Source: Symbiodinium natans (Eukaryota > Sar > Dinophyceae > Suessiales > Symbiodiniaceae). From it: 64,000 bases of DNA. The notes beneath the pieces are model-generated. The model saw nothing but the letters and a program-made list of their open reading frames with translations. It was not told the origin of the DNA and ran no database searches. The position numbers were made by a program, and so were the translations under genes. Location of the stretch: the NCBI GenBank assembly GCA_905221605.1, contig CAJNDS010000527.1, positions 1 through 64,000 of the forward strand, read 5' to 3'. Positions 1-11,260 of this stretch are shown one piece after another. The first letter of the stretch is position 1. Each line of letters starts with the position of its first letter.

Positions 1-583
1 CCCAGCCCCAAATCCACGGAGCTAGAGATTGAAGCGCACAAGTCCCAACATTATTAGTATCAACTATTGCGGAAAGTTCGCGCGCGCGCATAAATAAAAG
101 CATTGTAGAGGCTTTTAGTGCTCCACCAAAAACGCCATTGAATTCACTCTATTTTGCTGGGATTTCACGTGTGCCTTGTAAAGCCTATTCAAATATGGTG
201 CATTTGTAGGGTCTTTGAGGCGGTAACAACAAAATTTTAAATGATTAAGGGCTCCAAGTTTTGGGATGATACGGTTGTTCTCGGAGGCAATAATACCGTA
301 GGATAGATAGAGAGCTTTTAACACGGCGTGAAAGGTCGCTTAAGTGATATCAGCCCGCAATGCTAATATGAATAAAGACCCTACATAAATATATTAATAA
401 AGGTGCAAATATTATCAGAATTATTATCAAGAACAAAGGCTGTAATGCTTCACGGGCAATAATATTTGCAATAAGGCCCGTGTGCAACGACCACCTACAA
501 TGATGCGTCCTGCGCTGGAACTACAACTACAAGTGGACATCGTTCCACCAGCATGCAGTCGCACTCTTTTCCCAGTCCCGACT

Positions 584-850
584 TCAGCTTTTCGACGGAA
601 AGGACCAGCTGTTTTTGCCTGGGCAGAGAATGGCAAAAGACACCTTGCATCAGTCTCAATCAAGTCAAGCACATTACGGACAACTTGGTCAGAAGCTGCA
701 CATGCGTGTGCTTCCTACCCAGGCCTGTCTTGCCGTCGTGATAGTAGAACCGCTGCTTTGAACTTGACCAATGCTTCGTCCAGCCAGGCGGAAGCTCTTC
801 AGAAGCAGCCTTCCAAGACGACAGAGGTGTGACGTGGGAAGCATGCCTGA
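584..850 (-). CDS. C-terminal WW-domain exons of an otherwise unidentified protein
   Basis: Two minus-strand exons, 850-725 and 618-584, join in phase. Exon one opens after a pyrimidine-rich acceptor (TTTTTTTCGCAG) and reads LPPGWTKHW then RFYYHDGKTG. Its donor is GC (724-723). Exon two opens after CTCTGCCCAG and reads KNSWSFPSKS followed by TGA. Together they give a complete WW domain: first Trp in PPGW, the central YY pair, second Trp, and the closing Pro (WSFP). WW domains bind proline-rich peptides; the domain sits at the extreme C-terminus here. The N-terminal part would lie upstream at higher coordinates; an alanine-rich exon-like piece at 1548-1482 could belong to it. The domain call is firm; the identity of the whole protein is unknown. 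Confidence 0.72.
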
Positions 851-1001
851 CTGCGAAAAAAACCTGGGCCAGTCCTCCTGTAAGATGAGGGAGGGCCAGG
901 GGCAGTGCTGCAATATATCCGGCACGCAGGTGCAGCTGTTCTGACATTGAGTCGCGACTCTTGCATTCTTGAATAATCTTTTGTGTTTTTGTGAATAATC
1001 T

Positions 1002-1147
1002 CTGTACACTGTACAGTTCACACCAAATCAGCGACTTGACCGCTGGAGTTCACGATCTCATCATGGAACACTTGCATTCTCGTATCATCTCTGTACACTG
1101 TACAGTTCACACGAAGTCAGCGACTTGACCGCTGGAGTTCATGATCT
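1002..1147. repeat. 89-bp tandem duplication containing a near-perfect palindrome
   Basis: About 57 bp beginning CTGTACACTGTACAG recurs 89 bp later (starts 1002 and 1091) with few changes, running through a shared segment that ends GACCGCTGGAGTTCA. The CTGTACA-C-TGTACAG core is a 7-bp inverted repeat around one base. It lies beside the WW gene, probably in an intron or upstream of it. Confidence 0.75.
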
Positions 1148-1481
1148 TGGAACATAGTAACATAATGAAACGGAGCACATCTGTGCAGGTAGCCACCCCA
1201 GACGCTCCCAGCCCTAAGCAAAAATGCGCTCTGCTACTCAAAGCCTCCTCCCCTACTCCATCTGTACAAGCTCCTCCCTGAAGCATCTCCTTGACTTTTG
1301 GCGGCGGCGGCGCAGCTCCTAGGGCCGCAGTGTTGCAAGCTAGCAGCAATTTGTTTGGAAAAGGAACCCGTTTTGGGGCTCCATTTCAGGATACTCCATA
1401 TACTTTGGTGTACATAGCGAGCATCCGTATACGAGGACAATGCATGTTGCATGGCATCCCGCCCTTTCCCGTGACCTGCAC

Positions 1482-1548
1482 TTTGCGTGCGGCGGCTGCA
1501 GCCTGTTCTGCAGCGCGGGCGCCCGCCGCCACAGCTCGCGGCTGCCTC
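1482..1548 (-). CDS. possible alanine-rich exon
   Basis: After an AG acceptor the minus strand reads a short helical, alanine-rich stretch (AAEQAAAAARKVQ) and meets a GT donor (CAG|GTCACG). It lies upstream of the WW exons on the same strand and could be part of that gene. The support is only exon-like borders and composition. Confidence 0.25.
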
Positions 1549-1929
1549 TGGCTCAACCCCGACAACAAGAATCAGCTTGCGTCTTCTGCAAGATACCAGT
1601 AGGGCAGACACACCAAGATGTGAAAGGGAAGCAAGAGGTGTGCGCACTGCGCACGGTCTAGTGTACGCATAATGCTAACTTCTGCGGCAATTTGCCAGCC
1701 GCAGGACCTAGCACCGGCCTTAGCTGCCCCACACAATCCTTTAACGTATATGGGGGGGTGGAAGGTACTGAATATCCCTAATTCCCTAAGAACTAGTGAG
1801 CATTCCCGCGGGCCTTCGACGTCGAAGGGGCGCGGCTGCGTCATCACCTTCAAGGATGGGGCAAAGGCGGCACTGAGGTCAGAACCTGTTGAGGAAGAAA
1901 CCAGAGATCCGTTCCTCCCGCAAGACATT

Positions 1930-2700
1930 CTGCCAGTCCATCCTCTAGTTTATACATACGACAATATCATACAACATACGAATATCTGATACTGGCAGGA
2001 GGGGTGAAGGGCTTGCTGTCAGGGGAAGAGTTCTGCCTGTTCAACTGCTAGTACCATGGCTGTCCTGCCACTTGCCGTCTCTGCAATCTCAAATATTGGG
2101 TGATCTAAACGGCGAATATATCCAGAGAAAAAGGCCCCCAAAGTAATTTTCACTGGGTAGCCTAGGAGTCCAGGAGATTCCTGAAACTGTACCGTGCATT
2201 GTTGGGGTGGCCCAGAAGCCTAAAGCCTAAACCTGACTCAAGGAAGCTCTTAGGGCCCTTAGAAGGCTGGAAGGAACCTAAACGACCGAAAGCTTCAAGG
2301 CCTCTTTCAACTCGAGCCCTTATAGGTCTTTTACGTTAAACTGACATCTAAGGCCTCAGGTTTCGGGCATAGGGTAGCTGCGGCTTTTTGAGCTTTTGAG
2401 CTTTAGGGCTTTCGGGCTGAAGCGTTCGGGCTTCAGTGCTCAAGGTATTGAAATGCTTGGGCGTTTCAATCATTCATTGTGCGGTGCTGGCATGTGCCTC
2501 TTTAAAGCAAATCAAGGGGGGGATAGTACTCGACGACGACTACTACTACAACGATGAACAGGAATTGAAGTGCATCGAGGGGTTTGGGGGGGGCTGGGGG
2601 CTTCAGGCTGCTCTTAGGCTCTTAGCCTAACATAGCCCTCATCCCCAAAAAAACCCTAAACCCGGAATCCTTAACGCAAAGCCCGGAACCCTAGATAACT
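1930..2700. other. no gene recognised; scattered CCCTAAA words
   Basis: Both strands were read. No exon with plausible borders was seen. The stretch contains isolated telomere-like words and degenerate derivatives of them. Confidence 0.4.
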
Positions 2701-2738
2701 CTAAGCCCTAAACCCTAAAGAGCCCTCAAACCTAAAAC

Positions 2739-5238
2739 CTGCAAGCAGCCCCCGAGCCGCCAGTCCATGGTCGCACGTCTTTCCAGCGCAGCGGCACGTA
2801 ATGATGCCGGTCCTGTAGCCCTAACCCCTAACCCCTAAGGCCCTAAAGCCTAAACCAGAAACCCAAACCCTAAACCCTAAACCCTACATCCTAAGGGTCG
2901 GGTCTTCACGTTGGCAAAACGTTGCTTCGGAGGTTTCCACGTCCAACACGTTCTCAGCCCTTGCATCACTACGAAGACGTGTAGGGTTTTGACCTTAGAA
3001 CCCCTAAGCCCGAACACCCGTAGGCTACATAAGGTTTAGGGTTCAACGTTTAAGGCTTTTGGGGTTTAGGATGTAGGCTTTGGGCTTTGGGTCAGTTCAA
3101 CCGGTTCAACGACAGAGAGACACCTGGCATCCGTCCTGACGCCGCGAGGCGCGTTGGGTGGCAAAGAGCCTCCAGGGCCGACGGGGCGCGCGCTGGTAGT
3201 CCTGGAAAAAGTCCTGGGAATTTAGGGTCTCGACCGGGGTTCAGGATTTTAGGATTTTAGGGTTAGAGGGTTGTAGAATGTAAGGTTTATGGTAATAGGA
3301 GGGATTTGGGTTACAGAGAGGCTTATATATGAAGGGGTTTAAGGGCAGCAAGCGAGCACTGACTTCCAGAAGGCCCCCCCAACAACCAACTTGCCAAACC
3401 TGATTTATCCTCCCCTGACAGATCGACCGATCAGGGCATTCCAGTGCATGAGGTGAGCCTGTATGCGCATGTACGGATGAATAATATGTATATACACCGC
3501 GCGCGGGTGTGTGCGTGTGTGTGCACAACCAGAAAGGCACGCCACGACCGTGCACAGTACAATGCTGCCACATGCCCTGGTATCCACTGAAGCTCAATGA
3601 GATAACTTTGCCATTGTGGTGGTCACCTCCGTATATGACTCAGATCCTACGGGGTGGAAGAGCGAAGCCTAACTTGCTTCTTGGGAGGACTGAGGCCTTT
3701 CATCCCCAGCCGTCACGAAACATGGCAACCCGTGCTGGCCTCAAAGCTGCAATTTCAAGCAACATCTTCGGATGCCTCCAGAAGCCATCGACCCCTTCCA
3801 GCCTCCGCCTCTTCACCATCGACGTAGGCCAAGGGCGAGAAGCGGTCCACCGGATGGTGGACGATCTGCAGGGTTGCGGGCTGTAGCTGGCGCTACGGTC
3901 GCCACTCCCGCCCCTCCCCCTCCTTGGCCATAGATTGTCATGCATCACGCCGACATGCATGAAGCAGATGGAGCCACCGACTGCCACCTAATGGATGCTC
4001 TCTCCCATGTCCAGCCTGTGCGAAGGAGGCTTCCTCGAACGCCTCCTCACAGGGAAACAGTGGTCCTTCCCCGTCTCCGCAACGAAATGGCTTGGTATTG
4101 AAGGCACCAATGCTATCGGATGCTCACCGAACCACATGTTCAAGCTGGCTTGAGGCAGGGATTGATTCTGCATGGTAGCTCAGACAGGCCCAAGTCTGCG
4201 ACCTCCTCGTTGATGTATAGCCTCAGCAGGCTCACTCCGATTCGATTCAGAAATTCTGCATGGCACGATCCTGGAACCTTGCCTCAAAACCGAACTCCCA
4301 ACTTGTCGTGCTAGCGAGAACATCCCACAGCTCCAAAAACTCCGACAGCGAGTGCTGCAAGAAAACGAGGAGCATCGCTAACGGCTTCGACACCTTTAAC
4401 CCCCCCCCCAGTCCTGAAACAGCCCGAAGCCTAGGCACCAGCGCACGGTGGCCTTTTCAAAAAAACTGTCAGTTCGAAAACCTATCTGCAGTACCATGCC
4501 CCGAATACACGAAAATGGTGCGCGTTGCCACTTAAAACACATGTTCTCGAGTGGTGAGTGGTGCTGAGGTGTGATGCGCACGCGAACGCGCGGAATCCCT
4601 TTAAAGGGCCGCCCCCCCCAAACTAAGAAGTACCCCTATGTTCAGAAGCCCCGTTTCATGTAAGGTCGAAACCAATAAACGGTGGACCCTGGAAACTCGA
4701 AACATCAACCCTCCTGAGGAAGGAAGTGCTGACAAGGCGCCACTCGCCCTCATTGTTGCGCCACCGGAGCGGCGGGATGGGAAGCTCTGCTTCCGGCTCT
4801 TCTTCCAAGGCACGCGCCCATGGCACATCCACTGGGATGTAGGCCATCCTTGAGTGTTTCTTGGGGTTTAGGGTTTAGGGTTTAGGGTTTAGGGTTTAGG
4901 TCATTTAGAGATCACTTGAGGTTGTCACTTCCAGTGCTCGTGTTGGGGTCTAAACCCCAAAACGCAAAACACCCCGAAGCCCTAGAAACAGACACACCCT
5001 ATAAACTCCTTGAACTCTAGGACCCCTCTGCACCCTTTAAACCCTCCAAACCCTGAATCCCACAAACCTTGCAGGAAACCCGGGAAATTTCAAAACCCCA
5101 AGTTCCTAAACCCCAAACCCTAAACCTATAAACCCTAAACCCAAACCCTGAACGCTAAACCCTGGGCCAAGTCGCCACAGCCAAAAGGCCAGAGTGGTCA
5201 GCAGCCGCTCAGGTACGGAAGGCCTCGAAACTTTGTGG

Positions 5239-5270
<32 letters not shown>

Positions 5271-5552
5271 AGGGTTGGGGTGGGGGGGTGTAAAAGGGGC
5301 CTTGGAAAATGCCCGGGTGGGTGGTATGTTGCCAAGACTGTAACTCCGTCGGTCGCGTAAGCTTGCGGTGGCATTAAGATGCCCTAAACCCTACTTGTAG
5401 ACACTGCGAACTGGACAGTTGCGTCCAAGCTGCTGCGCAGCATCCTTGAGCCATGCCACTGGCGAATCCGGGGAAATCCGGAGCCAGGCTGCGAAGACGA
5501 TGTTTGTGTCCTTCCAGGCAACACGGATTTTAGGGTTTGGGTTGTAGGGCTT
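2739..5552 (-). CDS. unidentified multi-exon gene
   Basis: Several minus-strand exons join in phase. Approximate exons are 5552-5395 (contains KDTNIVFAAWLRISPDSP, donor GT inside GTAGGGTTTAGGG), 4354-4278 (HSLSEFLELWDVLASTTSWE), 4221 to about 4168 (LYINEEVADLGLSE), 4122-4016 (GAFNTKPFRCGDGEGP), 3865-3776 (IVHHPVDRFSPLAYVDGEE), 3201-3124 (DYQRAPRRPWRLFATQ), 2952-2910 (NVLDVETSEATF) and 2812-2739 (ALERRATMDWRLGG). The run from 4122 to 2739 keeps phase across every junction, with GC, GC, GT and GT donors and AG acceptors, which is the main reason to believe it. The 5552 and 4354 exons may belong to the same gene or to an upstream one. I recognise no family. Start and stop were not found. Confidence 0.55.
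4590..4660. repeat. partial copy of the CATG..AGGGG inverted-repeat element
   Basis: On the minus strand this reads CATGAAACGGGGCTTC then TGAACATAGGGGTAC, resembling one end of the elements at 8620-8730, 49371-49480 and 50662-50787. The other end is not obvious. Confidence 0.4.
4864..4902 (+). repeat. telomere-like TTTAGGG array
   Basis: Five to six tandem TTTAGGG units in the plus orientation. Confidence 0.85.
5233..5292. repeat. poly-G tract
   Basis: An almost uninterrupted run of G of more than 30 bases with flanking G-rich sequence. It lies inside an intron of, or next to, the unidentified minus-strand gene. Confidence 0.85.
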
Positions 5553-5569
5553 GTAACCCTATGTTTCAA

Positions 5570-6220
5570 TGCCAAAAAACCATAAGCCTCGCTGTTCCTA
5601 TGCAATTTAGAAAACTTTGTTGAAACTAAACTTGCCCAGTTGAAAGCATGCTGAAAATGCAAAGGTCTACTCCACTACAGGGCAAGAAACTTAAAATTCG
5701 CCCCTCTTCCTCAAAGGCAACAGGCTGTAAATTGTTAAGCCAGCACCATTACGAACCGTTGATCTTTCAACGGTTTTAAATGCTTCCTCCCCGGTCCAAG
5801 AAGTGGAAAGATTTTCTGGGTCGCTCCTTAAAGGTAAGAGCTCATTTGTTGAAACATTTGAAGCCTTGGCCTTCAAAGGCCTTCGACTTTTAGTAAAACG
5901 CAGCACGTAGATCCAAGTAGATTTTGTCAGTCGAGTTTGGGCGATGGGCAACATCTGCCCGGATCCACGCTTCGGGGGGAGGGGGGGGGTGGATCCAAGC
6001 AGACTTTGTTCATCTTGCGCCCCTTTTCTGTCGTGTTGTCTCCCAAAAACGATGGACAAGATCGCCACCCGCCACGGTGTTGAGAAAAAAACGCGTAGAT
6101 CTAGACCGGTTTTGTGTCGTGTTGTCCATAGCTTCCCTTGTTCATCTGAGTTCGAAAAAACTACTTAATTTAAGTTTCCTAAGCTCGAGCTTGTTGTGAG
6201 TCAGAAACTCTTTCATTTCC
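5570..6220. other. no gene assigned; degenerate internal repeat
   Basis: A minus-strand frame is open from 6068 to 5691 but no family was recognised and it has no clear start. A block of the form GTRGATCCAAGYAGAYTTTGT occurs near 5910 and 5990, with a weaker form near 6095, next to a short poly-G run. Confidence 0.4.
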
Positions 6221-6227
6221 TGCATCA

Positions 6228-6592
6228 CGACATGGGGTAGCTCTCGCATTTCCAATGAGGAGCTTTCGCAATACGCTATGGAGGACCTCTCTCATTTCCG
6301 CGTGATAGAGAAGCTCTCTCATCCCTTCTCAGGAGAAAGTCCATTTACTTCGCATTTCTAAGTGGAACAGGTTCCTTCTATTTCTCTTAATTTCTGATTT
6401 ACACTAGTGCTGACAGTTTCTACCGAACTACAGCTCCTACCAAGACATTAAGCTCTCTGTTACACAGAAGCTTGCCCATTTCCGAGTAGGCAATAGAGGA
6501 GTTCTCCCATCCCGAAGACTCAGCAGAATGCAAAAATGCTCTCCCATTTCCTTTCAGGAGACTCCAAAGCTCTCTCCTTTCCGCAACAAAGA
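6228..6592. repeat. decayed tandem array around a GAGGAGCTCTCTCATTTCC-like unit
   Basis: Variants of AGCTCTCTCATTTCC recur at irregular spacing (near 6240, 6262, 6286, 6311, 6451, 6500, 6536 and 6572). The copies are well diverged, as expected of an old minisatellite or of degenerate repeats in an intergenic region. No coding exon was recognised here. Confidence 0.5.
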
Positions 6593-6599
6593 ACTGAGC

Positions 6600-7230
6600 A
6601 AGGCGGGCACTTGAGCAATGATCTGAGTATACTCATACAGACATTGAAATGTCTGCAACTACTGTTGTTTTGTTTCACGAAGAGGGGGATGCGTGAGAAT
6701 GGCGCGATGATATTAAGAACGATTCTGGCTCGATGTTTGGATGCAGTGGAAATGAGTGGATGTGAAAAGACTCACAATCCACCTGTAATGACAGGTGCAA
6801 GTATACAGAAGTATATATATACATATGTATATGTACGTACGTATTCATTGTTTAAACGAACAACAAAGCTTGAAGAGAGAGAATTGCATGACACAATTTC
6901 TCGTCGTGTCGAGCTATCATCATGAAAATTTCGAGGATCGAGAAGCGGCGTTCTTCTTTTAATCAAAATAAGACCTCAAATCTCTTCAGTGCGATCCCTG
7001 AGACGGCCCTGGTTTAGTTCGTTCCCATGGAACCATAATTAATTCCTCGCTGTCGACATGAGAATATGTAGGTGCATCTGTATCCAGAGAAATGGATGAG
7101 TCGCCTAATCAAGAATCATACGGCATCATCAGGCCAGTTCCTGATCGTAAATACTTCTCACATGACTAGAAACAAGCAATGCGATTGATATGACTGCGTG
7201 AGCAACACCTTACTCCAACTATACATAAGG
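6600..7230. other. no gene recognised
   Basis: AT-richer sequence with a short TATACATATGTATATGTACG stretch near 6815. No exon with convincing borders was seen on either strand. Confidence 0.4.
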
Positions 7231-7369
7231 GTCCATTGGAATCCATAGGCACGGGTTTAGGGCGTAAACCATGGGGTCTGCTCAGGTCGGTCCATCACCA
7301 GCTGACTGCAGAGACACTCATCGGGACCTTAGCCCAAGAGAGTATCAGGAGTTCATCGCCAGGATTTAG

Positions 7370-7424
7370 GAACAGTCCACTTCAGGACTGTAGGGGATTT
7401 CGAACAGTCCACTTCAGGACTGTA
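7370..7424. repeat. two tandem 32-bp units, each a perfect hairpin
   Basis: ACAGTCC-ACTTCA-GGACTGT occurs at 7372-7391 and again at 7404-7423, each with a 7-bp stem and a 6-nt loop. The unit between them (TAGGGGATTTCGA) is conserved. It lies just downstream of the RBR gene's stop codon. Confidence 0.8.
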
Positions 7425-7532
7425 GGGGATTTCATGGCCAAACAAAGTCAGACTGCATACGAGGACACTTGCAACTCTGACATCCTCGACGCTTTGACCG
7501 GCTGCCACAAAGCTGATTAGACAAAGCACCTT

Positions 7533-9486
7533 TCATCCTGTTCTGCCCTTCCGAAGGCCCACCTCTTCTACTCCACCTGTGTCGGTCTGTGTCGGTGCCT
7601 CGGTCCTTGAAAGCGACTCCCTGAATTTTCTTGCCAAGCAGCTGCCGCATGCCACGCAGAATTCACAGCCGCAGCGGCAGAAGACGTGGTTGCAGCCGGT
7701 CTGATAACCGACAGGGAGTTGCTTCTCTTTGTAGTTTGGAGGCTGGAGGCAAATGGTCTTCTGTTGTCAGGCCAGTACCTAGATGACACGCACGGATGAG
7801 GGATACAAGCGATTTCTCCTCAGCCCAAAAGGGAAGCACCCCAAGAGGCAACACTCCAAATGGCGACACCATTTCAATACCCAGCCTCGCGTCGAACCAA
7901 AGAAAGGCAACGCGGGCACACTTGGCACTCCTCCACGAAGGCTGCGAGGATCTAGGGTTTTCACAAGGGGTTCGGGTTAAGGGTTAAGGGTTTAGGGTTT
8001 AGGGCTATCACGATTTCACTTCGTCATGTGGCCTTAGTGCAACTGATGTGGCGTGGGGGTCCCCAGTATTTCCCCCAAATTCTATCATAAGGAACCCGGA
8101 CAGCCCTAAACCCCAGTCGCCCTCAGCCCCGAAACCTCAATCAAACTCCCAAAAGGGTATCCCTGTGTTAGGCAACCCTAAACCCTAAACCCCAAACCCG
8201 AAACCCTAAACCCCCCCCAAAAGGGGGCTCCTGCAGCAGCCAGCCCTGGGAGGGCCCCGAGGCTCCCAAGACAACTTCGCGGAGCCGCTCACCATGGCCT
8301 GGCACCGAGGGTGGTTAGGGCCTTTTGAGAGGGTTGCTTGGGCTTTTTGAGGGTATTTGAAGCGATTTCCGGAGGTTCTTGAGGGTTTCTTGTAGTTTGC
8401 TTAAGGTATAGGGTTTTTGATGTCTTTACAGGGGCTATTTATGGGTTTGTCTTTATTTACATGGTTGTGGTAGGGTTTACAAGGATTATGGGGGTTTGTG
8501 GGTTCTTATGCGGTTTTAAGGGGTTTGTAAAGTTTATAGGGGTTGTAGGCTCACCTCAGGTCCTGCTTTATGCCGAGCTCTGTGACCCTAAGCCGAAGCC
8601 TTCCAGAGAATACTCGTGACATGGGGACTTCCGAAATTAGGGGTCTTACTGGGATCCTTATCATAAGAGAATCCTGCGTTATTGGAGGGTCTTTTTGGGG
8701 GGGCCCCTTATGTTCGTAAACCCCCACATGGCAACGCAGGTCGGAGGCCGAGCGGCTTGCGCTGCGCATGCTGCTGTAGCGTGCCAGGGCCAGCTCCTGG
8801 CGCTCCGCCGAGGACCGCTCCAGGGCCCGCTCGACGTCGAGCGGCAGGAGGCGGTAGGCACAGCCTTAGCGAGGCTCAAGGACTTCGGGTTTGCGGATTT
8901 TTGGGTGAAGTAGAAATGCACTCACTGGAATTAGCCTGAGGCCGAAACGTAAGGTCTGGGATTGCACTACACTGTCACTACACGCCCTTCTGCTCCCTCT
9001 TCTGGGGCACCTCCACTTCAGCTTGGTGGCCGATGCCCGGGCATTTCAGGTTGAACCGGCCCTCGTCAAGAATCTGCAGTTCCACCTTGGCCCATGCGAT
9101 CTCACAGTTTAGTAGCGGGCCCTACAAACTACTGAGGATCCTCAAGGAGTGCAAGAGATTCGCGGACACGAGCCTGAAATCCTGGAGAAGCCCCCTAGAA
9201 CTCCTTGAACCCCGCATTCTTGCTGGACTCGCTGCGTAGCGATTGAGGCAATCCCAGCAGATTCCGTGGGCATCGCAGCGCACATTCTGCCAGCTGTGGT
9301 TGTGCATGTGGGCCTCAGCTTTTTGTTGCTAAAGCTAGGTTTGCGTGTGGGATCTTGGGGTTCGTCGGCCCTCGAAGGAATGGATCCCCCCGGAATCTCC
9401 CCAGCCACTCTCCCATAGATTCCTGGCCAAGTTGCATACTCAACAGCTTGGCCCTCTTCGAAGCAGATCGGGCAAACGGCTGCCAT
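7533..9486 (-). CDS. RBR (RING-IBR-RING) E3 ubiquitin ligase, multi-exon
   Basis: RBR ligases take ubiquitin from an E2 onto a RING2 cysteine and pass it to substrates. Approximate minus-strand exons: 9486-9445 (ATG at 9486, then CPICFEEGQA); 9313 to about 9210 (VRCDAHGICWDCLNRY, completing RING1); 9100-9011 (ILDEGRFNLKCPGIGH, the stretch leading to IBR); 8864-8728 (CAYRLLPLDVERALER, linker/IBR side); 7700-7533 (GCNHVFCRCGCEFCVACG, RING2/IBR-type zinc ligands, stop TGA at 7535-7533). RING1 joins in phase 0 across a GT donor. Some IBR exons between 8728 and 7700 are not seen, so the ligand set is incomplete. The ATG chosen is the first in the RING1 exon; further exons may lie upstream (an exon-like piece near 9690-9640). 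Family call is good; subfamily unknown. Confidence 0.75.
8620..8730. mobile_element. MITE-like element, CATG..AGGGG family, copy 1
   Basis: About 111 bp bounded by inverted ends: CATGGGGACTTCCGAAATTA at the left, and on the complementary strand CATGTGGGGGTTTACGAACA at the right, both running into AGGGG. Two fuller relatives are at 49371-49480 and 50662-50787. The right end coincides with the 5' splice site of an RBR exon (CAT|GTGGGGG at 8728/8727). Confidence 0.65.
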
Positions 9487-9823
9487 TGCTGCGGAGGTCT
9501 TGGGAGCTAGGGATGCTAGTTGAAGTGGGAGGCGCTCTTCCTGAGCCCAACATTGTGCATCGCTCAATATCACACAGAGTGTAACAAGGGTTCAGCACTA
9601 GCATCATGCACGAGAAGCCCCCGACGCAACACATGTCGGCTGTCTTCTGCAGGCCTTTGCCGACTTCATGGAGTTGGATCGCTTGATTTCCTGGCTGACT
9701 TGGATGCAGGACGCTACTTTCAGGGTCCATAGCCCTCGGCTTCAATGGGTTTCAACTCCCCACTGCAACCTCCCCACTCTGCTGTGAACGGTCGAAACCT
9801 CAGATTGTCAGAGATCAAAGGGA

Positions 9824-9828
9824 GCTCT

Positions 9829-9860
<32 letters not shown>

Positions 9861-9905
9861 AAGAGCGATAGAGAGAGAGAGAGAGAGAAGGAGAGAGGAG
9901 GGCGG
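9824..9905 (+). repeat. GA microsatellite
   Basis: Imperfect (GA)n of about 80 bp with a few A/C interruptions. Confidence 0.9.
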
Positions 9906-9929
9906 CAGGGAGAGACGCACCATGATCAC

Positions 9930-10250
9930 TTGCCTAAGAGACCCAGTCCTGCTGCTGTCGCTTCTCTGCCTGCTCTCGCCACTTCTCCAACACAGCTTTC
10001 GCCTGCTTCGTAAACATCAGACTTATAATTGGAACAATTTGAGCACATCCACGCCAGGTGTTTGCTACAATGGCCTGCATGCAAGCCACACAGCCCGTCC
10101 AAGAAGGCAGATGCACTCTGCTCGACAAGGAATTCTGCATTCAGAATCTCCGCTCGCACACAAAACGACCGGCGGAAGACAATCGCCTTGCCACCGTTTG
10201 TCTTGTCACCTGCATCTTCTGCACCTGATGCAGTGTAAGCTGTGAGGAAC
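9930..10250 (-). other. exon-like minus-strand reading near RBR gene
   Basis: One minus-strand frame reads QAKAVLEKWREQAEKRQQQD, ending in TAG near 9940, after an AG acceptor. It is helical and charged. No family is recognised and a second frame is also open, so this is a weak candidate for the end of a small gene between the kinase and RBR genes. Confidence 0.25.
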
Positions 10251-10255
10251 TGGCC

Positions 10256-10362
10256 TACTATAGGGGCCTAATAATTAGAACAGTGCTTTAGGGGTGATTA
10301 TAGTATATTTCAATACAAACGGGACCATAACGGAATACTATTAGTCAATATTCCGACCCCTA
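10256..10362. mobile_element. dispersed repeat family B, copy 1
   Basis: Shares ordered blocks with 32674-32818: GGGCCTRAATAATTAGAA, then TTATAGTA, then GGACC(A)TAA-GGAAT, then TTCCGACCCC. The internal part differs (the second copy carries a long T/G homopolymer). Confidence 0.6.
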
Positions 10363-10550
10363 CATTACTTGCTTCCGGCTTCTGGGTTGGAATGGTCTAG
10401 GGCGTGTGGTGCGTTCGAATCTTGCTGCAGTGAAAGAGTGCAACATATGTACAAAAGTTCAAGAAGTAGACATGTGAAATGCATACTGGCATTGGCATGT
10501 ACAGATACCACATAAGCGAATGGAAGCATATACGCATGTTCATTCAAATT

Positions 10551-10615
10551 GTACATATATATATATATAGCAATATATATATATAGTAATATATATATAT
10601 ATATATATATAGTAT
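10551..10615. repeat. AT microsatellite
   Basis: Tandem TATATA runs interrupted twice by AGCA/AGTA. Confidence 0.9.
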
Positions 10616-10638
10616 GTGTGTTTGTATGGTGGAGGGGA

Positions 10639-10718
10639 ACCTTGGAACCGCAGTGACGGCAAGCCGAGCTCCACACCGACGTCGTCTTTGCTGAGTTGCT
10701 TGAGCAGCTTGCGGGCCT
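10639..10718 (-). CDS. exon-like fragment, unidentified
   Basis: The minus strand reads ARKLLKQLSKDDVGVELGLP and meets a GT donor (TTCCAAG|GTTCCC). It is helical and charged with an AG acceptor upstream. It lies between the kinase stop and the RBR gene; no family was recognised. Confidence 0.35.
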
Positions 10719-11260
10719 CTACTGAGTCTATTGGGGGGGGGCTCTATCCTCGACCTTCGAGGTCCACACCCCCACGAGCCCGAAGATACCCTAGGAGACC
10801 CCTCGGTGCTTCGATGGGAAGCTGCTAAAGGGCTCCGGGCCCAGGGCTTGGGGACCAAAATGGAATGAGGCAGCTGTGGCGGGCCTCATCTTCGTTGTTG
10901 TTCTTCTTGCGTGCTTCATCCTTGGACGAACGGGGTTTGAGATTGGGTCCGGACAAGTGAGGCTGATCGCCTGGCCTGAACACTCACGAACGCGTGATGC
11001 GAAGGGTCATGCACTACTATGCTACCAGGTTCGTGAACGTAACTTTCAAAGGGAACACGAGACAGAACCTTGGCAGGCGCACGCCACGTGGGATGTCTGC
11101 ACTTGCCAAAGCCCAATGCCACGCGTGCCATTCTGGCACTGGCTTCTCCTGGCACAACACCCTGCAAAAAAGTATGTCTTGGCCCTCTTGAAGGACATTC
11201 AAGGACCCCCATCGACCTGTCTTGAGCAGAGTATAAGGGTTTCAGCAAAGCAAAGGACAG

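Noticed and set aside
9720-10245. 166-codon plus-strand frame with RERERE tract
   Set aside because: Driven by the GA microsatellite.
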